10,692 bases of DNA. It comes from Deltaproteobacteria bacterium (GTDB lineage Bacteria; Desulfobacterota; Desulfobacteria; Desulfobacterales; JAFDFH01). The notes under the pieces are model-generated. The model worked only from the letters and a program-made list of their open reading frames with translations. It made no database searches and was not told the DNA's origin. Within the stretch, counting starts at the first letter, position 1; every line of letters starts with the position of its first letter. Shown piece after piece: positions 1-5,854 of this stretch. The DNA lies in assembly GCA_019309945.1 (NCBI GenBank), contig JAFDFH010000067.1, positions 1 to 10,692 on the forward strand, given 5' to 3'. The position numbers and the translations under genes are program-made.

Positions 1-22
1 AACAGGCTACAATCAACAATCG

Positions 23-251
23 TAACCGTTCACAGGTTCAGGGTTCAACGTTCAGGGTTAAGGACAAAGAAGGCATTGAAGACCCGAAGACTTCGTTAAA
101 AATGTTCATTTTCCTAAGTAATTGCCAATTGGGCTCCAAATTTTGGATTAGGCCTGACGAAGATGACGCTTTGCTCTTAAATACGCATTCCAAATTCAGT
201 CCGGGGACGAGAATGGAACCTTGAATCTCTGAACCCCTGAACCCGTGAACG
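23..251. repeat. Inverted-repeat element with GTTCA-rich arms
   Basis: Bases 27-59 and the reverse complement of 217-251 align over about 33 columns with roughly four mismatches and two single-base gaps. Both arms begin CGTTCAC and are built from GTTCA-type words at a spacing of 7-8. About 157 nt lie between the arms, with no open frame of note. The left edge carries the 11-mer TAACCGTTCAC (23-33), which recurs at 5550-5560 beside the other inverted-repeat element. This looks like a small non-coding dispersed element or a decayed miniature element. No transposase is nearby. Confidence 0.55.
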
Positions 252-293
252 CTTAAACGGCTTCAAACAGTTGCCCGCTTTGAAAAAAAATTA

Positions 294-330
294 CCGGATG
301 ACTCCGCTGGTATGTTTAACCACAAGTTTT
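294..330 (+). repeat. 37-nt dispersed repeat R1, copy 1
   Basis: Bases 294-330 match 4825-4861 at 35 of 37 positions, in the same orientation, beginning CCGGATGACTCCGCTGGTA. Weaker similarity (AAGTTA words) continues a few bases further. Both copies are intergenic. Function unknown. Confidence 0.8.
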
Positions 331-365
331 TGAAAAGTTACAGGCTAGTTGATTTTGCCGCACAC

Positions 366-397
366 ATGGAATAATGGAATGTCGGAATGATGGAATC
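366..397. repeat. Tandem array of four 8-mers
   Basis: Four consecutive 8-base units read ATGGAATA, ATGGAATG, TCGGAATG and ATGGAATC. The perfect period of 8 with few substitutions argues for a short tandem duplication or a fragment of a dispersed GGAAT repeat. No coding sense is apparent. Confidence 0.6.
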
Positions 398-448
398 GTG
401 GGACCCAAAAGCGGAAAAATCATAAAAGATCCCTGTCGGTTTGGATGA

Positions 449-483
449 GTAGTCAACCACCCGCCTTTCAGGTGGTTGACTAC
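449..483. repeat. Perfect 13-bp inverted repeat (hairpin), REP-like or insertion-sequence end remnant
   Basis: GTAGTCAACCACC (449-461) is the exact reverse complement of GGTGGTTGACTAC (471-483), with a 9-nt loop CGCCTTTCA. Strong hairpins with CAACCACC/GGTGGTTG stems are typical of the ends of IS200/IS605-type elements and of REP sequences. No tnpA or tnpB is visible in the window. There is no T-tract on either side, so an intrinsic terminator is less likely. Confidence 0.6.
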
Positions 484-585
484 CCCAACCGGTTTCAAAA
501 TTGTGTTCACTAATTTTTGCCACTCTGTGAACATGCCCCCATTTTAAAGGAAAGGCACACATACTCAGAGTGTTTCGAAATTAAT

Positions 586-600
586 CCCGCAAAAAGCGGG
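586..600 (-). terminator. Short hairpin downstream of the ComEA-like gene, weak terminator candidate
   Basis: CCCGC, a 5-nt A loop, then GCGGG. Read on the minus strand it lies about 56 nt after the stop of the ComEA-like gene. It is followed by ATTAATTT rather than a real T-tract, so termination here is only a guess. Confidence 0.25.
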
Positions 601-656
601 AGAGCCTGCGCAGCTATTGAGCCCAAGGGCCATTTTCGAACGAATACAGGTTAGGA

Positions 657-959
657 TTAGCCCTTTTTATCCTTAACCACTTCGACAATAATCTGTTCCT
701 TGTTCAACTCCCAGGTCTTGGTACCAATGCCTTTAACCAGCATGATTTCTTCCGGTCGTTGAAAAGGTCCATTTTTTTCACGGTATTCCACAATCCTTTC
801 CGCATATTTCAACCCGATTCGTTTCAGTTGCGCCAGCTCATCTACTGAAGCCGTGTTGATATTGATTTTTGCAGAATCGTCGGCGAGCAAAGACCCCGCC
901 ATACTCATAACAATTAAAACAGCGGTACATAATGCAAGAACGCTCAGAGTTTTTTTCAT
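657..959 (-). CDS. Exported ComEA-like helix-hairpin-helix DNA-binding protein
   Basis: A 100-residue protein. Residues 1-26 form a classical signal peptide: KK at positions 2-3, a hydrophobic core at about 5-24, and likely cleavage after SLLA. The mature part carries two helix-hairpin-helix motifs. ININTAS (32-38) is the usual ComEA lead-in, LKRIG followed by AERIVEYREKNGPF spans about 45-66, and VKGIGTKTWE lies at 75-84. This family binds double-stranded DNA without sequence specificity. ComEA proper brings DNA into the periplasm during natural transformation. Here the protein is short, has no membrane anchor other than the signal peptide, and has no ComEC or pilus gene beside it, so a role in uptake is inferred from the family only. 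The first hairpin has LKRIG where LPGIG is usual. The start is fixed by an AAGGAGG Shine-Dalgarno site at about 963-970. It stands alone in the window. Confidence 0.88.
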   Translation of the reverse strand: MKKTLSVLALCTAVLIVMSMAGSLLADDSAKININTASVDELAQLKRIGLKYAERIVEYREKNGPFQRPEEIMLVKGIGTKTWELNKEQIIVEVVKDKKG

Positions 960-1150
960 TTTTTCCTCCTTTTAATCATACATTGTTATTCAATATTGCT
1001 GCGCTACGGCTTAAATAAATTCTCTATCAATATTCATGCCAGGGTTGCAAACATGAGATTCAATTTGGAAAAAGAAGCCTGTGGGCAGGAATATGTTCAT
1101 TCAAAGGCTTTTCGGAATCCTTATTTCACAGCCATCCCATCCGGACAGAG

Positions 1151-1179
1151 ATTTTATAAAAAAAATTCATTTATAAAAT
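1151..1179. repeat. AT-rich 10-bp perfect inverted repeat
   Basis: ATTTTATAAA (1151-1160) and TTTATAAAAT (1170-1179) are exact reverse complements 9 nt apart. This could be a regulator site or a weak hairpin. In sequence this AT-rich, part of the match may be chance. Confidence 0.4.
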
Positions 1180-1236
1180 TTGATTTGGCGGCAAACGTTT
1201 GTTAGAAGAAAAACTGCATAGAAAAATGGTCGGTCG

Positions 1237-1264
1237 TGCACATTTTACTGTGCAGCCTTTTTAC
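1237..1264 (+). terminator. Hairpin followed by T-run, possible terminator
   Basis: TGCACA (1237-1242) pairs with TGTGCA (1249-1254) around a 6-nt loop and is followed by GCC and five T residues. The 6-bp stem is short. No supported plus-strand gene precedes it within the window. Confidence 0.25.
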
Positions 1265-1302
1265 GAAATCATCGTTTTTAGATAGTTCTCGAACGTAAAT
1301 TA

Positions 1303-1390
1303 GAAAATTTTGGCCACAGCAATACTTTGTAGTATTTTGAGGATTAAAATCTGAACCTGACGCAGAAATTGGGAAAATAGCAGTTTTCGC
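1303..1390 (+). repeat. Dispersed repeat R2, copy 1
   Basis: This stretch aligns with about 1729-1816. Shared features in order are a GAAAATTTT word, CAGC/CAGGC plus ATACTT, GAGGAT followed by AAAAT, then ACGC-GA-AT and a G/A-rich tail ending near GTTTTCG. Bases 1354-1369 (AACCTGACGCAGAAAT) are identical to 5806-5821 in copy 3. It ends 29 nt before the start codon of the 73-residue gene. Confidence 0.6.
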
Positions 1391-1419
1391 TCAGTTACCA
1401 GGTAGGGAGAAATACAAAA

Positions 1420-1641
1420 ATGACCGCAAACAAGAACCTTATTACCGTTCGTGCAATTGTGGATATGACACCCGCATCCTTAGAGGCAATCGTTGAAAAT
1501 GCAAAAAAAATTGTCGGTCGCGATGAGAAGGGCAGATATCGGGTGGACACCGCCGACAAGGTTGGTGAAATGATATCCCGCTTTCTTCTGGAAAAGGACT
1601 TTGAAAGCTATGTAAAAAATATCGACAACTTTCCCCGTTAG
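1420..1641 (+). CDS. Small orphan protein of unknown function (73 residues)
   Basis: I do not recognise this protein. It is 73 residues, probably cytoplasmic: no signal peptide, no membrane segment, no cysteines. The pattern looks genuinely protein-like: a short beta-type start (NLITVRAIVDM, about 6-16), a helix-forming stretch (SLEAIVENAKKIVG, 20-33), a charged turn (RDEKGRYRVDTADK) and a second helix (VGEMISRFLLEKDFESYVKNI, 48-68). A Shine-Dalgarno site AGGGAG (1404-1409) sits 10 nt before the ATG, which supports translation. It is apparently monocistronic and lies between two diverged copies of repeat R2, with a GC-rich hairpin 50 nt after its stop. The compact helical shape would suit a small binding or adaptor protein, but that is only a guess. 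Confidence 0.7.
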   Translation: MTANKNLITVRAIVDMTPASLEAIVENAKKIVGRDEKGRYRVDTADKVGEMISRFLLEKDFESYVKNIDNFPR

Positions 1642-1691
1642 ATAGTGTCCGTGTGTCCGTTCAGAAACGAAGATTTTTGTTCGAGATCAAG

Positions 1692-1730
1692 CCTCCGGCC
1701 CGTGGGGCCTACGCCCCGGAGGGGCCTCCG
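1692..1730. repeat. GC-rich inverted repeat within the spacer after the small gene
   Basis: CCTCCGG (1692-1698) pairs with CCGGAGG (1716-1722). Inside it GGGGC (1704-1708) can pair with GCCCC (1713-1717) as an alternative, and a third CCTCCG word at 1725-1730 can compete for CGGAGG. The block is almost pure G+C in an otherwise AT-leaning spacer. It is followed by AAAAATTTTA rather than a T-tract, so it is not a textbook terminator. It sits at the upstream edge of R2 copy 2 and may be an insertion into it. Confidence 0.5.
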
Positions 1731-1816
1731 AAAAATTTTACCGCAGGCATATACTTGATATTCCGAGGATAAAATTTTGAGCATAACGCCGAGATCGGGC
1801 AAAAAGACCGTTTCGG
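1729..1816 (+). repeat. Dispersed repeat R2, copy 2
   Basis: Diverged copy of 1303-1390. Its 3' part (ACGCCGAGATCGGGCAAAAA, then GACCGTTTCGG) also matches copy 3 at 5808-5842, which gives a consensus of about ACGC-GA-ATCGG-CAAAAAG---CGTTT. It lies between the 73-residue gene and the helicase stop. Confidence 0.6.
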
Positions 1817-1831
1817 GATGGACAGCAGATT

Positions 1832-1848
1832 AGCGATTTTTAATCGCT
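1832..1848 (-). terminator. 7-bp hairpin just past the helicase stop codon
   Basis: AGCGATT and AATCGCT are exact complements around a 3-nt loop, beginning one base after the minus-strand stop codon of the helicase gene. There is no T-tract on the minus strand, so it may protect the 3' end rather than terminate on its own. Confidence 0.35.
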
Positions 1849-1849
1849 T

Positions 1850-4807
1850 CTACCAGTTTACCGGAACACGAACCGTATTCCCTGACCGGTTCTTAAAAAG
1901 AAGATAACCGTATTCTTTTCCGTACAAGTAGAGATCACGTGTAATCGATACATCCACCTTGCAATAATCGACGATTTCTCTAATCCGTCCCTCTTGCCAC
2001 CACTGAAGGGCCTGAAGACCGTCTCCGCTTTTCTGAGCATGAAGGGTTACCTCGGCTAGATGGGCCAGCGAAAGCCTGTAACCCAGACGCTTGTGAATCT
2101 CCGCAAGAATGTCAAGGGTTGGAAATTTTCGGAAGTCAACATCCGTGTACCCGGTCAGTACATGGTAGTCAAATCGCTGGATATTGAACCCGACGATAAG
2201 ATTCAAGCTTTTCAGGTGTTCAATTAACAAAGGCACCTGATCTTCTAAAAACTCAAAGAAAGTATCTTGCTTTGAATCATAGAGAACCGCACAGCTTATA
2301 CCCATCCGATCAGCCCTGTGCCACCCTCCTACTTCCTGTGCGGATCGCTGGGTTTCAATATCAAGGACACCGTATTGAATATTTATGGGGGGGGCAGGCG
2401 TACGTTTCGGTTTTGTCGTTCCGGGCGGGTCCACGCTTTTTGGCCTGCTTTTTGAAACCCTTGGCCTTCGTAATCTCTGTTTAAACCTCCGGGGACGTGT
2501 GGGTAGATCTTTTAGATGGACAACGTCCATTTCCATATCATCCGGTTTGGATGCAGCTTTTATTCGGTCGAGAATAAAAATCGCAGAGGATTTGTCAACG
2601 GGTCTGTTTCCGGAACCACATTTGGGTGAATGTACGCAGGAAGGGCAGCCGGATTCACACGGACAGGCCCGGATGACATTATAGGCAAACGATAGTAATG
2701 CCTCTGTTCGTGAAAAGGCCTGGCGGGTTAGTCCGGCCCCACCGGGAATTCCATCGTAAATAAATATTGCGGCACTCCCGACCTGGGGATGAAAGGGTGT
2801 GGCGATACCGCCAAGATCATTTCGATCCACCAATACCAGAAGCGGAAAAGTGCCGATAACCGCGTGCTCAATGGCATGTATGCCACCTAAAAAGTGAAAA
2901 TATTTCGATTCGGCGGCCCTTTGAATCTCTACTGGGATATTAAACCACAGTCCTTGGGTTTCAAAAACCTGGGGAGGAAGATCCAGGGATACGACATTTA
3001 GCAACGTATTGCCACGGATCCTTTTTTTTTCATATCCTGTAACCTGGTCCGTCACCTTTAGACGCCCCGCATAAAAGCGCATCTCCCGGGCATGCTTTTC
3101 TTCGGACACCTCGAGGATTTCGGTGATTTTATGTCCTCTAACCCTGGTATAATAATCGACAACGGATTCCGAAACCTTTACCGTTTGCGTACCAAGATCA
3201 AGGTCGTCCACAAGATAAGTAATGCCCTGGTGAAGATAGATGGCACCTGCATGGGTCTCTCGGAACGCTCTGAAACCATCTATTTCACCTTTACTCTGCC
3301 CGGTCTTGCTGCAGACAATGTTAAAGCGGCGGCCTGTTCCCCTTAGATTGACATGCCGGTGCGGAGCCTTGCGACTCGAATACATCTCTTTGCCATCCGC
3401 GCTCCTTAAAAGCTCACCTATTTCTTCAAGTGTGAGCGCCACTTTTTTTACGGATTTTTCCAGCATCAGGGGCTCATCCGTTTTTAAAGGCAGCTCCGCG
3501 GCAGCACAAATGAGATGCCTTGACATTACCTCTGAATTATACGGGTTAACAACCGCAGCCTCCGGTTCCATCTTGAGGAAGGCGCTTGGATAGCGCATAA
3601 AGTACTGGTCCAGGGCATCTTCACCCGCAATCAGGATCATAGCGGAATCCTGCCCGCCACGACCGACCCTGCCTCCCCGCTGCCAGGTGGCCATTACGCT
3701 GCCGGGATATCCCACCAGAATGCAAAGATCCAGGTCCCCGATATCAATACCCAGTTCGAGGGCGCTGGTGGAAATGACAGCCAAAAGATCACCGGATGAC
3801 AGCCTTGCTTCGATAGCCCTCCTTTCTTCCGGAAGAAAACCCGAACGGTATGCGCTGATTTTGCTGGCATAAGGGCCACTCTTGCTTCCCGCCCAGATAG
3901 CGATCAGCTCGGCAAGCTTTCGTGACTGGGTATAGACAATGGTCCGCAGACCCCGGGAGAGGGCCGCCTTTAACAAAAGGATTGCAGTTTGGGCCGGTCC
4001 GTCCAAAGGGTTTATAAAAACAACATGCCGTCGCCCATGGGATGCACCGCCTTTAATTACCGTTGCCACATTAAAACCGGTCAGTTGTTTGGTCAGCTGT
4101 CCGGGATTTGCAATAGTGGCTGAACTGAAGACATATGTTGGCAAAGATCCATAGTAAGCGCAAATCCTTTGAAACCGTCTGAACACCTGGGCCATGTGTG
4201 ACCCCAGAAGTCCGCGGTATGTATGAACTTCATCCACCACCACCACCTCAAGACCGGATAAAAAGACAGCCCATTGGGGGTGGTGGGGAAGAAAAGACAG
4301 ATGCAGCATCTCTGGATTTGTTAAAATAACGTTTGGAGGTTTTTCACGAATACGCTTACGGTGCCAGGACGACGTATCCCCGTCATAAATCACGGCATCC
4401 GGTTTTACCCCCGTACTATGAGCGGACATCGCTTTGAAAACACGCAGTTGATCCTGGGCGAGGGCTTTTAACGGAAAAATATAGAGCGCTTTGGCCTCTG
4501 GGTTTTCCAGGATTTTCTCCATCACAGGAAGATTGTAAACCAGTGTCTTGCCGCTTGATGTCGGTGTTGCAATAACAACATGTTGACCGGACCTTATAAT
4601 ATCGATAGCTTGTGCCTGGTGCTGATACAGATCACGAATTCCAAGGCCGTTTTTTATGTTTCTTACATCTTGGGGCCAAGGCCTTTCAGGTTTTGCCCAA
4701 ATAGAAGAACCGGCCGGAAGCACGGTATGATATACCACCTGGTGTTTCAAGCGATGGAATGAGGTCAGTGATTGGATATATTCGTTGAGAACGATGGTGT
4801 TGTTCAT
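1850..4807 (-). CDS. MrfA/YprA-type DNA helicase fused to a DEDD 3'-5' exonuclease-like (MrfB/YprB-type) domain
   Basis: A 985-residue protein. Helicase core: Q-motif-like LYQHQAQAI (60-68), Walker A ATPTSSGKT (80-88), PLKALAQDQ (112-120), TNPEML (163-168), DEVH box (192-195), SAT (229-231), STSALELGIDIG (346-357) and arginine-finger motif QRGGRVGRGG (376-385). A DUF1998-like segment follows, ending in cysteines C715, C717, C721, C724 and C730, as in the metal-binding end of MrfA/Hrq1 helicases. A basic, proline-rich linker (about 770-808) joins an RNase H-like domain with DIE (D816, E818), NIQRFD (D880) and YCKVD (Y948, D952), a complete DEDDy-type set. In Bacillus, MrfA is a 3'-5' helicase and its neighbour MrfB a metal-dependent exonuclease; together they repair mitomycin C damage independently of UvrABC. 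By inference this single chain unwinds and trims damaged DNA in the cytoplasm. The ATG lacks a strong Shine-Dalgarno site. The fusion is continuous, with no frameshift. Confidence 0.92.
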   Translation of the reverse strand: MNNTIVLNEYIQSLTSFHRLKHQVVYHTVLPAGSSIWAKPERPWPQDVRNIKNGLGIRDLYQHQAQAIDIIRSGQHVVIATPTSSGKTLVYNLPVMEKILENPEAKALYIFPLKALAQDQLRVFKAMSAHSTGVKPDAVIYDGDTSSWHRKRIREKPPNVILTNPEMLHLSFLPHHPQWAVFLSGLEVVVVDEVHTYRGLLGSHMAQVFRRFQRICAYYGSLPTYVFSSATIANPGQLTKQLTGFNVATVIKGGASHGRRHVVFINPLDGPAQTAILLLKAALSRGLRTIVYTQSRKLAELIAIWAGSKSGPYASKISAYRSGFLPEERRAIEARLSSGDLLAVISTSALELGIDIGDLDLCILVGYPGSVMATWQRGGRVGRGGQDSAMILIAGEDALDQYFMRYPSAFLKMEPEAAVVNPYNSEVMSRHLICAAAELPLKTDEPLMLEKSVKKVALTLEEIGELLRSADGKEMYSSRKAPHRHVNLRGTGRRFNIVCSKTGQSKGEIDGFRAFRETHAGAIYLHQGITYLVDDLDLGTQTVKVSESVVDYYTRVRGHKITEILEVSEEKHAREMRFYAGRLKVTDQVTGYEKKRIRGNTLLNVVSLDLPPQVFETQGLWFNIPVEIQRAAESKYFHFLGGIHAIEHAVIGTFPLLVLVDRNDLGGIATPFHPQVGSAAIFIYDGIPGGAGLTRQAFSRTEALLSFAYNVIRACPCESGCPSCVHSPKCGSGNRPVDKSSAIFILDRIKAASKPDDMEMDVVHLKDLPTRPRRFKQRLRRPRVSKSRPKSVDPPGTTKPKRTPAPPINIQYGVLDIETQRSAQEVGGWHRADRMGISCAVLYDSKQDTFFEFLEDQVPLLIEHLKSLNLIVGFNIQRFDYHVLTGYTDVDFRKFPTLDILAEIHKRLGYRLSLAHLAEVTLHAQKSGDGLQALQWWQEGRIREIVDYCKVDVSITRDLYLYGKEYGYLLFKNRSGNTVRVPVNW

Positions 4808-4824
4808 TTCTTGATAAAAAATGC

Positions 4825-4861
4825 CCGGATGACTCCGCTGGTAAGTTTAACCATAAGTTTT
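4825..4861 (+). repeat. 37-nt dispersed repeat R1, copy 2
   Basis: Matches 294-330 at 35 of 37 positions. It begins 17 nt upstream of the helicase start codon, inside the 160-nt divergent spacer between the helicase and nitroreductase genes, so it may fall in the helicase leader or promoter. I see no confident promoter hexamers for either gene in this spacer. Confidence 0.8.
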
Positions 4862-4967
4862 AAGAAGTTACCTAAATAAATCAAAATCTATTTCACTTGT
4901 TACTTTTCCGGTTTATTTACCATAGGCTGACACAAATAGCATTGCAAGACGAAAGGTTTAGCGACTA

Positions 4968-5546
4968 GTGACAATGATGACATTCGATCAAATACTGGAG
5001 AACAGACATTCAACACGGTCTTTTGATTCAAGACCGGTAACTCAAGAGCATCTGATTGCCATTTGTGAGGCTGCGCGTGTGGCACCCTCGGCCTGTAACA
5101 GTCAGACATGGCGTTTTGTTGCGGTTACGGACAAACGCTTAATTCAAAAGATATGCGATACAGCGATGCGTCCGGTTATTCCAAACAGGTGGCTCCGGGA
5201 GGCACCCCTTGTTATTGTCGGGTGCTCCCAACTTGATCTTATTGCAAATCGCATCGGTACGCGAGTGACCGGGATCGAATATTATCAGATCGATCTGGGG
5301 ATTGCCATGGAACACATGGTATTAAAGGCGACCGACCTCGGCCTTGGCACTTGCTGGATCGGATGGTTCCAAGCGAACAAACTAAAAAAGATCCTTGATA
5401 TTCCAGAGAGGGTAAAGGTTTCGGCGATGCTGGCGGTGGGTTACCCGAAAGATGCGCCTGCCCGTAAACGGATTAGAAAACCAATGGAAAAGATACTCTT
5501 TGCTGACAAATGGGAGCAAAGGTTTAATCTTAAATGGAATGAATAA
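4968..5546 (+). CDS. Nitroreductase-family FMN-dependent oxidoreductase
   Basis: A 192-residue protein with the usual layout of the small nitroreductases. RHSTRSF (13-19) is the N-terminal FMN-phosphate binding motif, PSACNSQTW (40-48) is the conserved PSA-N-QPW type motif, GLGTCWIGWF (125-134) is the glycine-rich segment near the flavin, and LAVGYP (155-160) lies close to the C terminus. Members are homodimeric cytosolic flavoproteins that reduce nitro groups, quinones or other acceptors with NAD(P)H; the physiological substrate cannot be read from the sequence. The GTG at 4968 has a GAAAGG site 11 nt upstream; ATG codons at 4974 and 4977 are alternative starts and would remove only two or three residues. 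It stands alone, divergent from the helicase and followed by a repeat-rich spacer. It lacks the iron-sulfur domain seen in some anaerobic relatives. Confidence 0.9.
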   Translation: MTMMTFDQILENRHSTRSFDSRPVTQEHLIAICEAARVAPSACNSQTWRFVAVTDKRLIQKICDTAMRPVIPNRWLREAPLVIVGCSQLDLIANRIGTRVTGIEYYQIDLGIAMEHMVLKATDLGLGTCWIGWFQANKLKKILDIPERVKVSAMLAVGYPKDAPARKRIRKPMEKILFADKWEQRFNLKWNE

Positions 5547-5566
5547 AATTAACCGTTCACGGAACG

Positions 5567-5807
5567 TTGAAATTAGAAAATAGAAATTGGAAATTTGGCA
5601 TTCATGCTTTTGTACTGTTGATGAACGCTATATTTGCAGCTAGGCTGCCGGATGATCGTGTTATCTGATAGCCCACGGTGTTCTAAACCTTTTTGTTCCA
5701 CTTATCAAAGCCGGGCCAGACCATATCTGCTAACGCTTCTGCCAGTTTGTAGACATCCAACCGTAAACTCGCTTCATCTCGCTCCAATTTCTACTTTCCA
5801 ATTTCAA
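5567..5807. repeat. 241-bp element with 24-bp terminal inverted repeats
   Basis: Bases 5567-5590 and the reverse complement of 5784-5807 match at 22 of 24 positions (TTGAAATT-GAAA-TAGAAATTGG). The 193 nt between them contain no convincing gene. The 11-mer TAACCGTTCAC just outside the left arm (5550-5560) is the same one that begins the element at 23-251. The size and arm structure resemble a miniature inverted-repeat element, but no target-site duplication is evident. Confidence 0.6.
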
Positions 5808-5842
5808 CCTGACGCAGAAATCGGTCAAAAAGGAGCGTTTTG
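5806..5842 (+). repeat. Dispersed repeat R2, copy 3 (3' part only)
   Basis: The first 16 bases (AACCTGACGCAGAAAT) are identical to 1354-1369, and the following CGGTCAAAAAGGAGCGTTTTG resembles copy 2 at 1795-1814. The upstream half of R2 is missing, and the join falls at the right arm of the 241-bp element. It ends about 13 nt from the EF-P stop codon. Confidence 0.6.
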
Positions 5843-5854
5843 CAAATGCGCATA

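Larger units (their letters stand above)
1..656. other. Repeat-rich intergenic region, no convincing gene
   Basis: About 650 bases without a supported coding region. The longest open frames here (minus strand, about 316-562) have no recognisable motif, overlap each other and run across a perfect hairpin and a tandem repeat, so they are not called. What the stretch does hold is four kinds of repeat, listed separately: an inverted-repeat element, a 37-nt dispersed repeat, a short tandem array and a strong hairpin. The left edge may be the 3' side of a gene outside the window; this cannot be judged. Confidence 0.7.
960..1419. other. Intergenic region of about 460 nt, inverted repeats but no supported gene
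   Basis: The stretch between the ComEA-like gene and the small gene at 1420 holds an AT-rich 10-bp inverted repeat (1151-1179), a hairpin followed by a T-run (1237-1264) and the first copy of repeat R2 (about 1303-1390). The open frame at 996-1205 (69 codons) has no clear ribosome binding site and no protein-like pattern, so it is not called. A TATGAT word upstream of the ComEA-like start could be its -10 box, but no good -35 accompanies it. Confidence 0.6.
5547..5854. other. Intergenic region of about 308 nt made largely of repeat sequence
   Basis: The spacer between the nitroreductase gene and the 3' end of the EF-P gene is filled by an inverted-repeat element (5567-5807) directly followed by R2 copy 3 (5806-5842). 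The open frame that starts at 5634 runs into the antisense strand of the EF-P gene and has no protein-like features. A small GCAGC/GCTGC hairpin lies at 5636-5648. No promoter or RNA gene is recognised. Confidence 0.6.

Noticed and set aside
316..562. Two overlapping minus-strand open frames of 72-74 codons
   Set aside because: They overlap each other in different frames, cover the perfect hairpin and the tandem 8-mers, and carry no motif. Best explained as chance frames in repeat DNA.
996..1205. Plus-strand open frame of 69 codons
   Set aside because: No clear ribosome binding site, composition not protein-like, and it crosses the AT-rich inverted repeat at 1151-1179.
1692..1730. Intrinsic terminator of the 73-residue gene
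   Set aside because: The GC-rich stem is convincing but is followed by A and mixed A/T bases rather than a T-run, so it is recorded as an inverted repeat only.
2272..4154. Several plus-strand open frames of 60-117 codons
   Set aside because: All lie antisense within the helicase gene, whose motifs are intact; they are shadows of its codon pattern.
4900..5109. Minus-strand open frame of 69 codons
   Set aside because: Mostly antisense to the start of the nitroreductase gene and without features of its own.
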